Source: CADCWK01 sp964244115 (GTDB taxonomy: Bacteria; Chloroflexota; Chloroflexia; Thermomicrobiales; UBA6265). Taken from it: 42,244 nucleotides of DNA. The notes beneath the pieces were generated by a model that worked only from the letters and a program-made list of their open reading frames with translations, had not been told where the DNA came from and made no database searches. Location: NCBI GenBank assembly GCA_964244115.1, contig CAXTHM010000030.1, forward strand, positions 1 to 42,244, given 5' to 3'. Positions 26,310-33,382 of this stretch are shown here, piece after piece. Numbering within the stretch: the stretch's first letter is position 1; each line of letters begins with the position of its first letter. The position numbers and the translations under genes are program-made.

Positions 26310-27146
26310 ATGACCCGCTCCCTCGCGCTCGCGCTGCTGCTCGCCCTGACGCTGTTCTCGCCGTCCCTCGCCAGCCAGAACGATCCGACCCCGACTCCGA
26401 CGACCGGGACCACGGCGGACGGAACCCCCGACCCGACCCCGGTGGCGGTCCCGACCCGGGCCTCGCGGACCGTTCGCCCCTCGACGCCGATCCCCGGCCC
26501 GACCGACCAGCCGGGGCTGTTCGCCAGCGACGCCGGCCTGCTTGCCCGCGACCCGACCGGCCCGTTCCTGCGCGGCGACGATGGCGTGCTGGCCGTCGTC
26601 GGCGTCTTCCCGGACGACTCCGGCAACGACGTGCTGGTCGCGCTCCGGAACAACACCGCCAACGAGATCCGCGGCGCCGAGGTCACCGCCACCCTGGCCG
26701 ACCCCGAGACCGGGGCATCGATCGCCTTGGGCATCACCTCCGACATCGCCCCGGCGACAGTCGTCCCCGGCGGCCTGTCCTTCGCGCTGGTCACGCTCGA
26801 AGGCGCGGACGGACGGGTCGGCCCCGGCAACCTGCCGCATATCGACGTCCGGGAAGCCGGTCGCAACGGCCTGGTCGACGAGGTCGAGCTCCGGCTGGTC
26901 TCGGCGACGGTGACCGAGAGCGACGTGCTGGCGGCGGTCGTGATCGACTCCGGCGCGGCGGTCGCGTTCCAGATGGTCGTGGTCTGCGTCCGGCAGGCCG
27001 GCTCGCACGAGGTCTTGGTCGACGGCTGGTCCAGCAGCGTGACGCTCTACGAGGTCCAACTGACGGCGGGCGACACCACGACCCTCCGGAGCAACCCGCC
27101 GACGGGCTGCGGCGGCCGCTTCATCGTCACGGTCGCCAGCTTCTGA
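26310..27146 (+). CDS. Secreted protein with FxLYD-like domain
   Basis: A 278-residue exported protein. A classical signal peptide (RSLALALLLALTLFSPSLAS) is followed by a 45-residue Thr/Pro linker and a beta-rich globular part of about 190 residues. The VVGVFPDDSGNDVLVALRNN stretch with GAEVTATLADPETGA resembles FxLYD-type extracellular domains that occur in many bacterial lipoproteins and surface proteins. Function unknown. The start at 26310 follows GGAGG with 8-base spacing. It is the last gene of typical host composition before the toxin-antitoxin and low-GC island. Confidence 0.75.
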   Translation: MTRSLALALLLALTLFSPSLASQNDPTPTPTTGTTADGTPDPTPVAVPTRASRTVRPSTPIPGPTDQPGLFASDAGLLARDPTGPFLRGDDGVLAVVGVFPDDSGNDVLVALRNNTANEIRGAEVTATLADPETGASIALGITSDIAPATVVPGGLSFALVTLEGADGRVGPGNLPHIDVREAGRNGLVDEVELRLVSATVTESDVLAAVVIDSGAAVAFQMVVVCVRQAGSHEVLVDGWSSSVTLYEVQLTAGDTTTLRSNPPTGCGGRFIVTVASF

Positions 27147-27257
27147 TGATGGCAACGCAGGCCCGTCCGATGAACGGTGTCACTCCACCACTGGCGTGAT
27201 ACGAAGCGGTGCCGACGTCGTTCGACGCGGTATGACAGAATTATCAAAAGGGATTCG

Positions 27258-27626
27258 ATGGATCTCCCCAAGCCGTTGGTCTTCGTTGGGGATTCGCAGT
27301 CGGAGATCGCCTCACTCCCGGACGACGTGGCCGATGACATCCGAACGCAGCTTCAACTCGTTCAGCGGAACCGCCGCTATGTGCCACCGACCTCGATCCC
27401 GATGACCGGTGAGTTCTCGGGCATCGTCGAGATTCGGGAACGCCTCGACGGCGAAGCCTACCGCGCCTACTACATCGCAAAACTCGAGGATGCCGTCTAC
27501 GTCCTGTATGCGGTCCACAAGAAGTCGACCAGGGGACGGGAGATGCCCACCCCTGATCGCGATCGCCTGAAGCGACGGTTCCAGACGGCGCTAGAGGCAT
27601 CGAGACGACGGCTTGCCGACCGGTAG
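27258..27626 (+). CDS. RelE/HigB-type toxin (Gp49-like)
   Basis: A 122-residue protein of the phage-derived Gp49-like/HigB toxin group of the RelE superfamily, expected to cut mRNA at the ribosome. Family features are the basic core RRYVPPTSIPMTGEFSGIVE, IRERLDGEAYRAYYIAKLED (substrate-facing Arg/Tyr strand), the VYVLYAVHKKSTRGREMPTP strand with conserved His-Lys-Lys, and a helical tail. Toxin-first order with an Xre antitoxin 24 bases downstream is typical of higBA. The ATG at 27258 follows AAGGG by five bases. Codon use is a little less GC-rich than left-hand genes, fitting an acquired module. Confidence 0.85.
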   Translation: MDLPKPLVFVGDSQSEIASLPDDVADDIRTQLQLVQRNRRYVPPTSIPMTGEFSGIVEIRERLDGEAYRAYYIAKLEDAVYVLYAVHKKSTRGREMPTPDRDRLKRRFQTALEASRRRLADR

Positions 27627-27650
27627 GGAACGCAGCGAAAGGAGGCTTGA

Positions 27651-28100
27651 ATGGACATGCAGGACGACCAGATCACCGTTGGCAGTGGCAACGTCTTTCG
27701 CGACACCGGCGCATCGGACCCCGAATCCCGTCTGGCCAAGGTCGACCTGGCGAGCCAGATCATGGAGATCGTCGACGAACACCGGTGGACCCAGAAGGAG
27801 GCTGCGGAGCGGTTCGGTATCGATCAGCCGAACATGTCGCGCATTCTCGCTGGCAAGCTCCGCGGATTCTCGATCGACCGGCTCCTACAACTGCTGGCGA
27901 ACGCTGGGTATGACGTCGACATCATCATCGGGAGCACGTCTACCAGCAAGCGTGAAGGGTCGATCGCCATCTCGCGTACACCCGAGGAGGCCCTTGCCAC
28001 CTCACCGCAACCGAATGCCATGGGTCCACAGACAGGAAGACCGGCAGATTTCGACATGACGATCAACCAGGAAGCAGGAGTCGGAACCGGCGATGCCTGA
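27651..28100 (+). CDS. Xre-type antitoxin (HigA-like)
   Basis: A 149-residue helix-turn-helix protein matching the HigA2/HTH_37 antitoxin type: residues about 30-90 hold RLAKVDLASQIMEIVDEHRW, then TQKEAAERFGIDQPNMSRIL and FSIDRLLQLLANAGYDVDII. It should bind and neutralise the upstream toxin and repress the operon. The roughly 55-residue C-terminal extension (from TSTSKREGSI) is longer than in most HigA proteins and is polar, perhaps disordered. AAAGGAGG five bases before the ATG is an ideal ribosome site. It overlaps the next small gene by 8 bases. Confidence 0.88.
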   Translation: MDMQDDQITVGSGNVFRDTGASDPESRLAKVDLASQIMEIVDEHRWTQKEAAERFGIDQPNMSRILAGKLRGFSIDRLLQLLANAGYDVDIIIGSTSTSKREGSIAISRTPEEALATSPQPNAMGPQTGRPADFDMTINQEAGVGTGDA

Positions 28101-28326
28101 AAGTGACTCGAATCCATGGTTACTCGATGGCGACCCTGACCGGGTTCGGCCGAATCTGAAGATGTCGCTATCCGGGTCGTGGTCTGTCTTCAAGACCATC
28201 GCCGTCAATGGTTCGAGGGCGATCGGGATCTCGCCGAAGCAGCTCCTCGCTGGCGCCGCATTGGTCGTCTACGACGGACTTTTAAAGGACTTCGCCGAAC
28301 GGGCCGCCGCCGGATACCATCGCTAG
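28093..28326 (+). CDS. Small third gene of the toxin-antitoxin operon
   Basis: A 77-residue protein I do not recognise. It has a polar head (MPESDSNPWLLDGDPDRVRP), a middle with SGSWSVFKTIAVNGSRAIGI and a mildly hydrophobic LLAGAALVVYDGLLKDF helix. The ATG lies inside the end of the antitoxin gene (8-base overlap), so it is probably translated by coupling. It could be a chaperone-like accessory, an accidental remnant, or unrelated. Confidence 0.55.
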   Translation: MPESDSNPWLLDGDPDRVRPNLKMSLSGSWSVFKTIAVNGSRAIGISPKQLLAGAALVVYDGLLKDFAERAAAGYHR

Positions 28327-28704
28327 TGCCTGTGGCAACCGGCTTACGCTCTAAAGAACCGTCCTCAGCACCCTGTGACGCCAAAGAGCAGCCACCCTCC
28401 TCCGACCGACAAATATAGACGTATGTCGAGGTTCCTACATGCCGACGTGACGGCACGAACCTATGAGCCGTATGCTGATCACGATTCGTAGCGAGAAAAT
28501 AATCGCGACAGCATCCGATGCAATCGTTAGGGCATGAACGGATTAGGAGCAACATGGGGATTTATGATGATTTTTTGCGGTCATAAGCATCGCCAAAGCT
28601 AACCATTTCGTAGCGCAGCGGGTCTATGCATTCGACCAAATTGCACTCGCGAGTGACACTACGGCTCAGCACTGCTCAGCCGGGTAAGATCTGGGGTATC
28701 AAAA
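28327..28704. other. Low-GC spacer ahead of the nuclease-kinase operon
   Basis: Composition falls abruptly compared with the left side. It holds CACTCGCGAGTG (28644-28655), a perfect 12-bp palindrome that could be an operator, a GCTCAGC-ACT-GCTCAGC direct repeat (28664-28680), and TAAGAT (28685-28690) as a possible -10 without a clear -35. A ten-codon reading frame with a good ribosome site begins at 28554. Confidence 0.55.
28554..28586 (+). other. Possible ten-residue leader peptide
   Basis: TAGGAGCAAC immediately precedes ATG, which opens MGIYDDFLRS and stops at TAA. The Shine-Dalgarno is better than that of the nuclease gene 118 bases downstream. It may be a leader peptide or the surviving first codons of a lost gene. 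Confidence 0.3.
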
Positions 28705-29412
28705 TTGCATCTGTTTCGCGAGTCTGATCCGACAATTTCCTTGCAAGTCAGAACGGCCACATCTGGTCCAGAGCGTAAGTTGGTGCAAAATTTTTTGCGC
28801 ACTGGACTCAGTGTCTTTGCTCAGCGTAATCTTGAGATGGCGATTTTCATAGAACCTCGACTTGAATCGGGTTTCCCAGACTTAGTTATTTGCGTTTTTG
28901 ATCGATCAATCTATTCTAACTGGGAAGAAAATCGTTCAAAAATAAAAAATAATGATCTTAAGCTGTTACAGCATCTAAGCATTTATGGCAATGAGTCATT
29001 TACCGGTCTCACACAGCGAATTGGTGGAATTGAACCAATGCTCACCCAGTCGCTCACACGACTACAAAGATCAGGGCTCGCCCAGGAAGACGCTGAGGGC
29101 TGGACCGCATCGCCACTCGATTGTACATTTGCGATACGCGACCTAATTGCGATTGAGGCCAAGATCAACTCTTGGAAATCAGGTCTGAGACAAGCCCACC
29201 TAAATACATGGTTCGCATCAAGGTCCTTTCTACTGGTTCCACGCAACGCTAGTCTTGATCGTATATACTCTGCGAATCCATCTGCGCTAGGGGTGCTGGT
29301 TCAAGACGAGGAAGGAACAATCCTCGCCAAGGATGCAGACACATACCCTCTTCCGTCGAGTTATGTGTCCTGGCTATTCAACGAATGGATTGGTCGATCG
29401 CTCAATCGTTAG
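28705..29412 (+). CDS. Putative PD-(D/E)XK nuclease with internal winged helix
   Basis: A 235-residue protein, unrecognised by name. Residues 23-65 (ERKLVQNFLRTGLSVFAQRN, then ESGFPDLVICVFD) give a Glu helix and a Pro-Asp strand (Asp59). Residues 148-175 (IAIEAKINSWKSGLRQAHLN) give Glu151-Ala-Lys153 followed by a Gln in the next helix: the order E...D...ExK...Q of the restriction-endonuclease-like fold. Between them, about residues 82-136 (LKLLQHLSIYGNESFTGLTQ, LTQSLTRLQRSGLAQEDAEG) look like a winged helix. The start is a TTG at 28705 with GGGG nearby; an alternative is the ATG at residue 44, but that would remove the first helix. GC is far below the host average. It is 25 bases ahead of the kinase gene. 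The nuclease assignment is inference from motifs. Confidence 0.65.
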   Translation: MHLFRESDPTISLQVRTATSGPERKLVQNFLRTGLSVFAQRNLEMAIFIEPRLESGFPDLVICVFDRSIYSNWEENRSKIKNNDLKLLQHLSIYGNESFTGLTQRIGGIEPMLTQSLTRLQRSGLAQEDAEGWTASPLDCTFAIRDLIAIEAKINSWKSGLRQAHLNTWFASRSFLLVPRNASLDRIYSANPSALGVLVQDEEGTILAKDADTYPLPSSYVSWLFNEWIGRSLNR

Positions 29413-29437
29413 ATCAATCAGGGAGCGAGGCAGACGG

Positions 29438-30298
29438 ATGATTGCTCGGCAGCATGAAACTCAACTGGCTAAGTCGATTACAAAGATCGATAATCTCACT
29501 TTTCTTGCCCGAGCAGGTCAGAAGGCGGTCTTTCGTGGGGTACATGAGATACACGGAGACGTAGTCGTCAAGCTATATCTCTCCGGAGACATAGATCAGC
29601 GAGCCATCAGGGAAATGGAGATTCTAAAGGCACATTCGTTCGAGCAAGTTCCGGCTATCTTTGATTTTGGTCGGACGACAGCCGAGAACGAGTCATGTTA
29701 CTACCTGATAGAGCGCTTCGTTCAAGGAACAAATCTTCGAGAGAAGCTGATGCTGGGGTCACTCCTGCCAGTAATCAACGTGATCTCCTTGATGAGGCAG
29801 TTACTAGATATTATAGTTTCACTTGAGTCCAAGAGAATAGTCCACCGAGATATCAAACCCGAGAACATCATGGTCGATAATAGCGAAGGTATTTGGTTGA
29901 TCGATTTTGGCATTGCTCGTGACCTCAATGCCGTCTCTCTCACAGACACGTATGCGCAGATGGGACCAGCGACCCCTGGCTACGCCTCTCCAGAGCAATT
30001 CTTGAACGCGAAATCAAAGGTTGACTCCCGAGCCGATTTATTCTCTATCGGTGTAGTTGCTCACGAGTGCCTGTCTGGCGTTCATCCATTCCTAAAAGAC
30101 GCTCGCTCTAAAGACGAAGTGTTTCATCACACCTTAAACCGCAGTCCAGATCTTTTGGACATTATTGGAGACACTGAAAAGCAGATGGCTGGTTTCGTCA
30201 GGACGCTCCTAGCGACTCAGGTTTCGCGTCGTCCTCCAAATGCAGTGACCGCTCGTCGGTGGTTTCGGTCGGCTGTGTCTTCTATGCAAGGAGTCTAA
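29438..30298 (+). CDS. Ser/Thr protein kinase, small soluble
   Basis: A 286-residue Hanks-type kinase with nearly all catalytic landmarks: Lys45 (VVVKL), a C-helix Glu (REME, 59 or 61), the catalytic loop HRDIKPEN (136-143, Asp138), DFG (156-158), SPE in place of APE (184-186), and the F-helix Asp (DLFSIG). The Gly-rich loop is reduced (ARAGQKAVF). There is no membrane helix or sensor domain, so it is cytoplasmic and all but bare. GAGG seven bases before the ATG sets the start. It sits between the putative nuclease (25 bases upstream) and the barrel-like protein (4 bases downstream), so these are one operon; one of them is a likely substrate. Confidence 0.92.
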   Translation: MIARQHETQLAKSITKIDNLTFLARAGQKAVFRGVHEIHGDVVVKLYLSGDIDQRAIREMEILKAHSFEQVPAIFDFGRTTAENESCYYLIERFVQGTNLREKLMLGSLLPVINVISLMRQLLDIIVSLESKRIVHRDIKPENIMVDNSEGIWLIDFGIARDLNAVSLTDTYAQMGPATPGYASPEQFLNAKSKVDSRADLFSIGVVAHECLSGVHPFLKDARSKDEVFHHTLNRSPDLLDIIGDTEKQMAGFVRTLLATQVSRRPPNAVTARRWFRSAVSSMQGV

Positions 30299-30302
30299 AA
30301 TC

Positions 30303-31499
30303 GTGGAACTATACATACAATACGGGCACGGCATGAAGCCTCTGGCACTCGACCTAGTTGACACTTGGGACGGTGGCACTGTGATATTGAGCCCCCGCGA
30401 CAGTAACGAGAGGAGTATTGAACTTACCAGTCGCATAGTACGAACGAGGAACGGTTATACGTTAATCGATCCTCAGCTATATAATCCACGCGCCAATCAT
30501 CCGAAGCTAAAATCGCAATCATACTGGCCAACCAATTTTGACACGGCCGAAGAGCTCACCTCAAAATTGTCCAACTACAGGATAGACAAATTGCGGTCCT
30601 TGAATGCAATCGCGGATACCAAGGCGTTCATAATTCCCGGTTTGCTCTGCACAATGGTTGGGCCAAATTGGATGGAACACCAACGACTCTATGCCGAAAG
30701 TGCTGATCTCATCGTCCCACACAGGCAGCGATGGTCAACTATTGCATTGTCAGCCAATGTTGTCCGAGATATGAACCAATTGGAAGCGATTCTCCTCGCT
30801 GCGGAGAACTGGCCTGTAGATGGCTACTACGTGACAGCTCAAACTCCTGAACGGGAATACCTCGTCGAAGACATCATCTGGCTTTCTAACATTTTGATCT
30901 TCCTAGCTGCTCTGCGGCTTCACGGGCGCAAAGTCGTAATGGGTTATACATCTCACCAAATGCTTATCGCAGCGGTAGCCAATGTTGATGCCATAGCCAC
31001 TGGTCATTTTCTCAACGTGCGTTCGTTCTCAACGGACCGGTTCGACTTACCAAAGGACGATGATCGACGACGCGCCAAGTGGTGGTACTACTGTCCCCAT
31101 GCATTGTCTGAATTTACAGGCGCGTTCATGGACGTTGCCCACCGGTCCGGAGTTCTTGGACAGATGGCTCCTGACCCAGTGCTGGACAATCAGTTCGCAC
31201 AAGTACTCTTCTCCGGGGCTCAACCCACAAGCACCACTTGGTCCGAGAGCTTGGCCCAGCGCCATTACATCCACGCTGTTCACTTCCAAGCGGAGCATGC
31301 AGTAAAGCAAACCTATCAAGAGACTTTTGACTCCCAATGGTTACAACTAGAGACGGCTGAAACAACTCTAACGAAGCTCCATTCTGAAGGCGTTCGCGGA
31401 CAGACCCGGGACTTTTCGCCAATGATTGACGTCGGGAAATCTGCCCTGAGTCAACTTGACTCTACCTTGGGTTTTCAACTCAAAATGGAATGGGCTTGA
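30303..31499 (+). CDS. Unrecognised protein, probable alpha/beta barrel
   Basis: A 398-residue protein without a family I can name. The sequence alternates strands and helices in a TIM-barrel-like manner: TWDGGTVILSPRD, KAFIIPGLLCTMV, SADLIVPHRQRW, VDGYYVTAQTPEREY, and especially HGRKVVMGYTSHQMLIAAVA followed by VDAIATGHFLNVRSF. Then come WWYYCPHALSEFTGAF and a long helical C-terminal third, possibly a dimerisation or substrate-clamping part. The barrel end recalls tRNA-ribosyltransferase or flavin-type barrels, but no catalytic signature is certain. The GTG start at 30303 is supported by AAGGAG that overlaps the kinase stop region, indicating coupled translation. GC is about 50%, unlike host genes. 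Confidence 0.7.
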   Translation: MELYIQYGHGMKPLALDLVDTWDGGTVILSPRDSNERSIELTSRIVRTRNGYTLIDPQLYNPRANHPKLKSQSYWPTNFDTAEELTSKLSNYRIDKLRSLNAIADTKAFIIPGLLCTMVGPNWMEHQRLYAESADLIVPHRQRWSTIALSANVVRDMNQLEAILLAAENWPVDGYYVTAQTPEREYLVEDIIWLSNILIFLAALRLHGRKVVMGYTSHQMLIAAVANVDAIATGHFLNVRSFSTDRFDLPKDDDRRRAKWWYYCPHALSEFTGAFMDVAHRSGVLGQMAPDPVLDNQFAQVLFSGAQPTSTTWSESLAQRHYIHAVHFQAEHAVKQTYQETFDSQWLQLETAETTLTKLHSEGVRGQTRDFSPMIDVGKSALSQLDSTLGFQLKMEWA

Positions 31500-31575
31500 T
31501 TTTCCAGCTATCACTATCCATTGCTATAGCATCCGGCCCGATCCCACATGCTTTCTTCTTTGCTCGCTGACGGGG

Positions 31576-31604
31576 TTGCCCACCCCGCCACGCTGCGATA
31601 CTAT
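31576..31604 (+). promoter_or_regulatory. Promoter of the FMN-riboswitch transcript
   Basis: TTGCCC (31576-31581) and TACTAT (31599-31604) are separated by 17 bases. The predicted transcription start around 31611 is about 14 bases before the riboswitch aptamer, which makes this placement convincing. Confidence 0.65.
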
Positions 31605-31624
31605 CCATTGGTAAGTGAATCAGC

Positions 31625-31794
31625 CTTCGGGGTTGGGTGAGGTGTGCAAACGTCAGGGGCTGTAGCCGCTGACGCATGCCAAGTCCCGACCGGCGGTGAG
31701 AGCCCGCGAGCGGCGGTGCCGGGAACACATCCCGGGCCGCGGCACGATCCGGTGGAATCCCGGAGCCGACGGTACAGTCCGGATGGGAGAAGGC
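31625..31794 (+). promoter_or_regulatory. FMN riboswitch (RFN element)
   Basis: The aptamer matches the conserved FMN riboswitch core: CTTCGGGG..GGGTGA at the 5' end, CCCGACCGGCGGTGAGAGCC followed by CGCGAGC, then GATCCGGTG.AATCCCGGAGC, CGACGGTACAGTCCGGATGG and GAGAAGG at the 3' end. Flavin mononucleotide binding normally lowers expression of downstream genes for riboflavin synthesis or uptake. The P2 stem is enlarged by about 30 bases, including GTCAG...CTGAC. A terminator-like hairpin follows at 31884. The next genes on the strand are an ABC transporter operon. Confidence 0.95.
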
Positions 31795-31883
31795 GCAGTG
31801 ACCGGCTTTGCCGTGGGCGCGTCCTGCCCATGCGCTCCGCCGGGCGATCGCTGCATCTCCCATCCATAGACGAGCCACCTTCC

Positions 31884-31917
31884 CGACCCCGAGGCACTCC
31901 AGCCGCCGGGGTCGTTT
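31884..31917 (+). terminator. Riboswitch expression-platform terminator
   Basis: CGACCCCG (31884-31891) pairs with CGGGGTCG (31907-31914), extended by GGC/GCC inside, followed by a short TTT. It lies 90 bases after the aptamer, a suitable place for FMN-controlled premature termination. Confidence 0.65.
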
Positions 31918-31967
31918 GCTGCCCCGATCACGCCGGACCGCCAGCGCACGGGAAGGAGACGTCGCCG

Positions 31968-32432
31968 ATGGATGCCCAGACCACAACGAACCGCAACCCC
32001 CTGATGGCGACGTCCTTTCCCCCGATCCTCACCGCCACCCTCGATAACGGGCAGAACCCGCGATGTCGCCACAGCACCCCTGAGCCCGATCCTTTTAGGG
32101 TCGGGCATCGCCGAGTACCGTTGAACCCCGATCGCCGACGGTCGCCTGAGGGCGACGGCCGTTGCGGCGACCGGGATGGGGCCAGCGAAGCGAGAGCCCA
32201 CGGCCTTACGACGAATGCCGCTGTCCTTCTCGTTCAAGACAACCGCGTCCGATGTCGCGGAGGTCTCCCCTCTCCGGGCACCTGCGGAGCCGAAGCCGCT
32301 TCAGCGGGTGAGCAAGCAGGTGAGCCGGGGAGGGGTCGGGGGAGGAGACTGCTCCGCCATCCGATCGCCTCGACGGCAACCCAGGTCCGGACCGGGCAAC
32401 AGCAGCAGACCATGCCGGGCAGTGCGGCATGA
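31968..32432 (+). CDS. Doubtful leader reading frame before the permease operon
   Basis: An ATG at 31968 preceded by GGAAGGAG opens a 154-residue frame (MDAQTTTNRNPLMATSFPPI, then Arg/Gly-rich text). Its TGA overlaps the ATG of the first permease in an ATGA arrangement. The first 28 codons look protein-like, but the rest crosses hairpins (32084-32106) and a palindromic repeat (32255-32361), so it is perhaps the truncated head of a lost gene whose frame still couples translation to the permease. The permease has no good ribosome site of its own. Confidence 0.35.
   Translation: MDAQTTTNRNPLMATSFPPILTATLDNGQNPRCRHSTPEPDPFRVGHRRVPLNPDRRRSPEGDGRCGDRDGASEARAHGLTTNAAVLLVQDNRVRCRGGLPSPGTCGAEAASAGEQAGEPGRGRGRRLLRHPIASTATQVRTGQQQQTMPGSAA
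32255..32361. repeat. GGGGAGAGG-type palindromic repeat, copy 1
   Basis: GTCGCGGAGGTCTCCCCTCT ... GAGCCGGGGAGGGG ... GCTCCGCCAT. It shares its ends and centre with the element at 38001-38099. The inverted C-rich and G-rich arms would fold into a long stem. Confidence 0.7.
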
Positions 32433-33382
32433 TCGCCTTCCTCCTGCGCCGCCTGGTCGGGCTCGTGACGGTGCTGCTGGCCGTCGTGACCGTCACCTTC
32501 GGCCTGATCCACCTCAGCGGCGACCCGATCGACGCCCTCGCCCCACCGGGCGCCTCCCCGACGGACCGGGCCAACCTCGCCGCCCGCTACGGGCTGGACT
32601 CCTCGATCCCGCAGCAGTACGTCACCTTCATGCGTAACGCCCTGACCGGCGACTTCGGCGACTCCTGGCGGCAGGACCGCCCCGCCCTCGACGCCGTCAT
32701 GGAACGTCTCCCGGCTACCCTCGCCCTGCTCGGCACGGCCCTCGGGATCGCGATCGTCGTCGGGGCCGCCCTCGGCATCGTCTCCGTCCTGTTCCCGAAC
32801 CGGCTCGTCAACGGCGCGGTCAACCTCGTCGCGCTGGCCGGGCAGGCGATCCCGGCGTTCTGGCTCGGGACGGTCCTGATCCTCCTCGTCGCGGTCCGCT
32901 GGCGGCTGCTGCCGGCCTCGGGGCTGGACGGTGCCGGGTCGCTCGTCTTACCGGCCGTCACCCTGGCCCTGCACCCGCTGGCGCTCGTCACCCGGCTGCT
33001 GCGGGCGTCGCTGCGGGAGACGCTCGGGCGCGACTTCATCCGGACGGCCCGGAGCAAGGGGCTGCGCGAGGGGCGGATCATCCTCGGCCACGCCGCCCGG
33101 AACTCGCTCCTGCCGGTCCTCTCCTACCTCGGGCTTCAGGCCAGCTTCCTGATCGGCGGCTCGGTCGTCGTCGAGGCCGTCTTCGCCTACCCCGGCCTCG
33201 GCTCGCTCACCTACGACGCCGCCTCGTCCCGCGACCTGCCGATCATCCAGGCCTCCGTGACGGTGATCGCCGCCCTGATCGTCCTGATCCACCTCGGCGT
33301 CGACGTCGTCGCCCGGCTGGTCGACCCGCGGCTGGCGTCGGCTGTGACGCGGTCGGCCTCGCGGGCGCTGGTGCAGGCATGA
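32429..33382 (+). CDS. Oligopeptide-type ABC transporter permease (DppB-like)
   Basis: A 317-residue inner-membrane permease of the BPD-type binding-protein-dependent family, first of two. An N-terminal helix (LLRRLVGLVTVLLAVVTVTF) and GDPIDAL segment are followed by the transmembrane core and the EAA-like loop that would contact an ATPase (RTARSKGLREGRIILGHAAR). About six membrane spans are visible. It would form the channel with the next permease. The ATG overlaps an upstream TGA, and it has ATGA overlap with the next gene, so translation is coupled. The FMN riboswitch lies 630 bases upstream. Substrate class in the family includes peptides, nickel, glutathione and others; here a flavin-related solute is an inference from the riboswitch. 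Confidence 0.92.
   Translation: MIAFLLRRLVGLVTVLLAVVTVTFGLIHLSGDPIDALAPPGASPTDRANLAARYGLDSSIPQQYVTFMRNALTGDFGDSWRQDRPALDAVMERLPATLALLGTALGIAIVVGAALGIVSVLFPNRLVNGAVNLVALAGQAIPAFWLGTVLILLVAVRWRLLPASGLDGAGSLVLPAVTLALHPLALVTRLLRASLRETLGRDFIRTARSKGLREGRIILGHAARNSLLPVLSYLGLQASFLIGGSVVVEAVFAYPGLGSLTYDAASSRDLPIIQASVTVIAALIVLIHLGVDVVARLVDPRLASAVTRSASRALVQA

Noticed and set aside
29438..30298. Calling the kinase a BREX PglW or Stk2 component
   Set aside because: PglW is far larger and needs PglX/PglZ partners, which are absent. Similarity to Stk2 cannot be judged without alignment.
30303..31499. Calling the barrel protein a tRNA-guanine transglycosylase or DpdA homolog
   Set aside because: Only general barrel character is seen; no catalytic Asp pair or zinc site could be placed.
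27147..31575. Integrative element with attachment-site repeats around the low-GC island
   Set aside because: No integrase, tRNA gene or matching direct repeat was found at either border.
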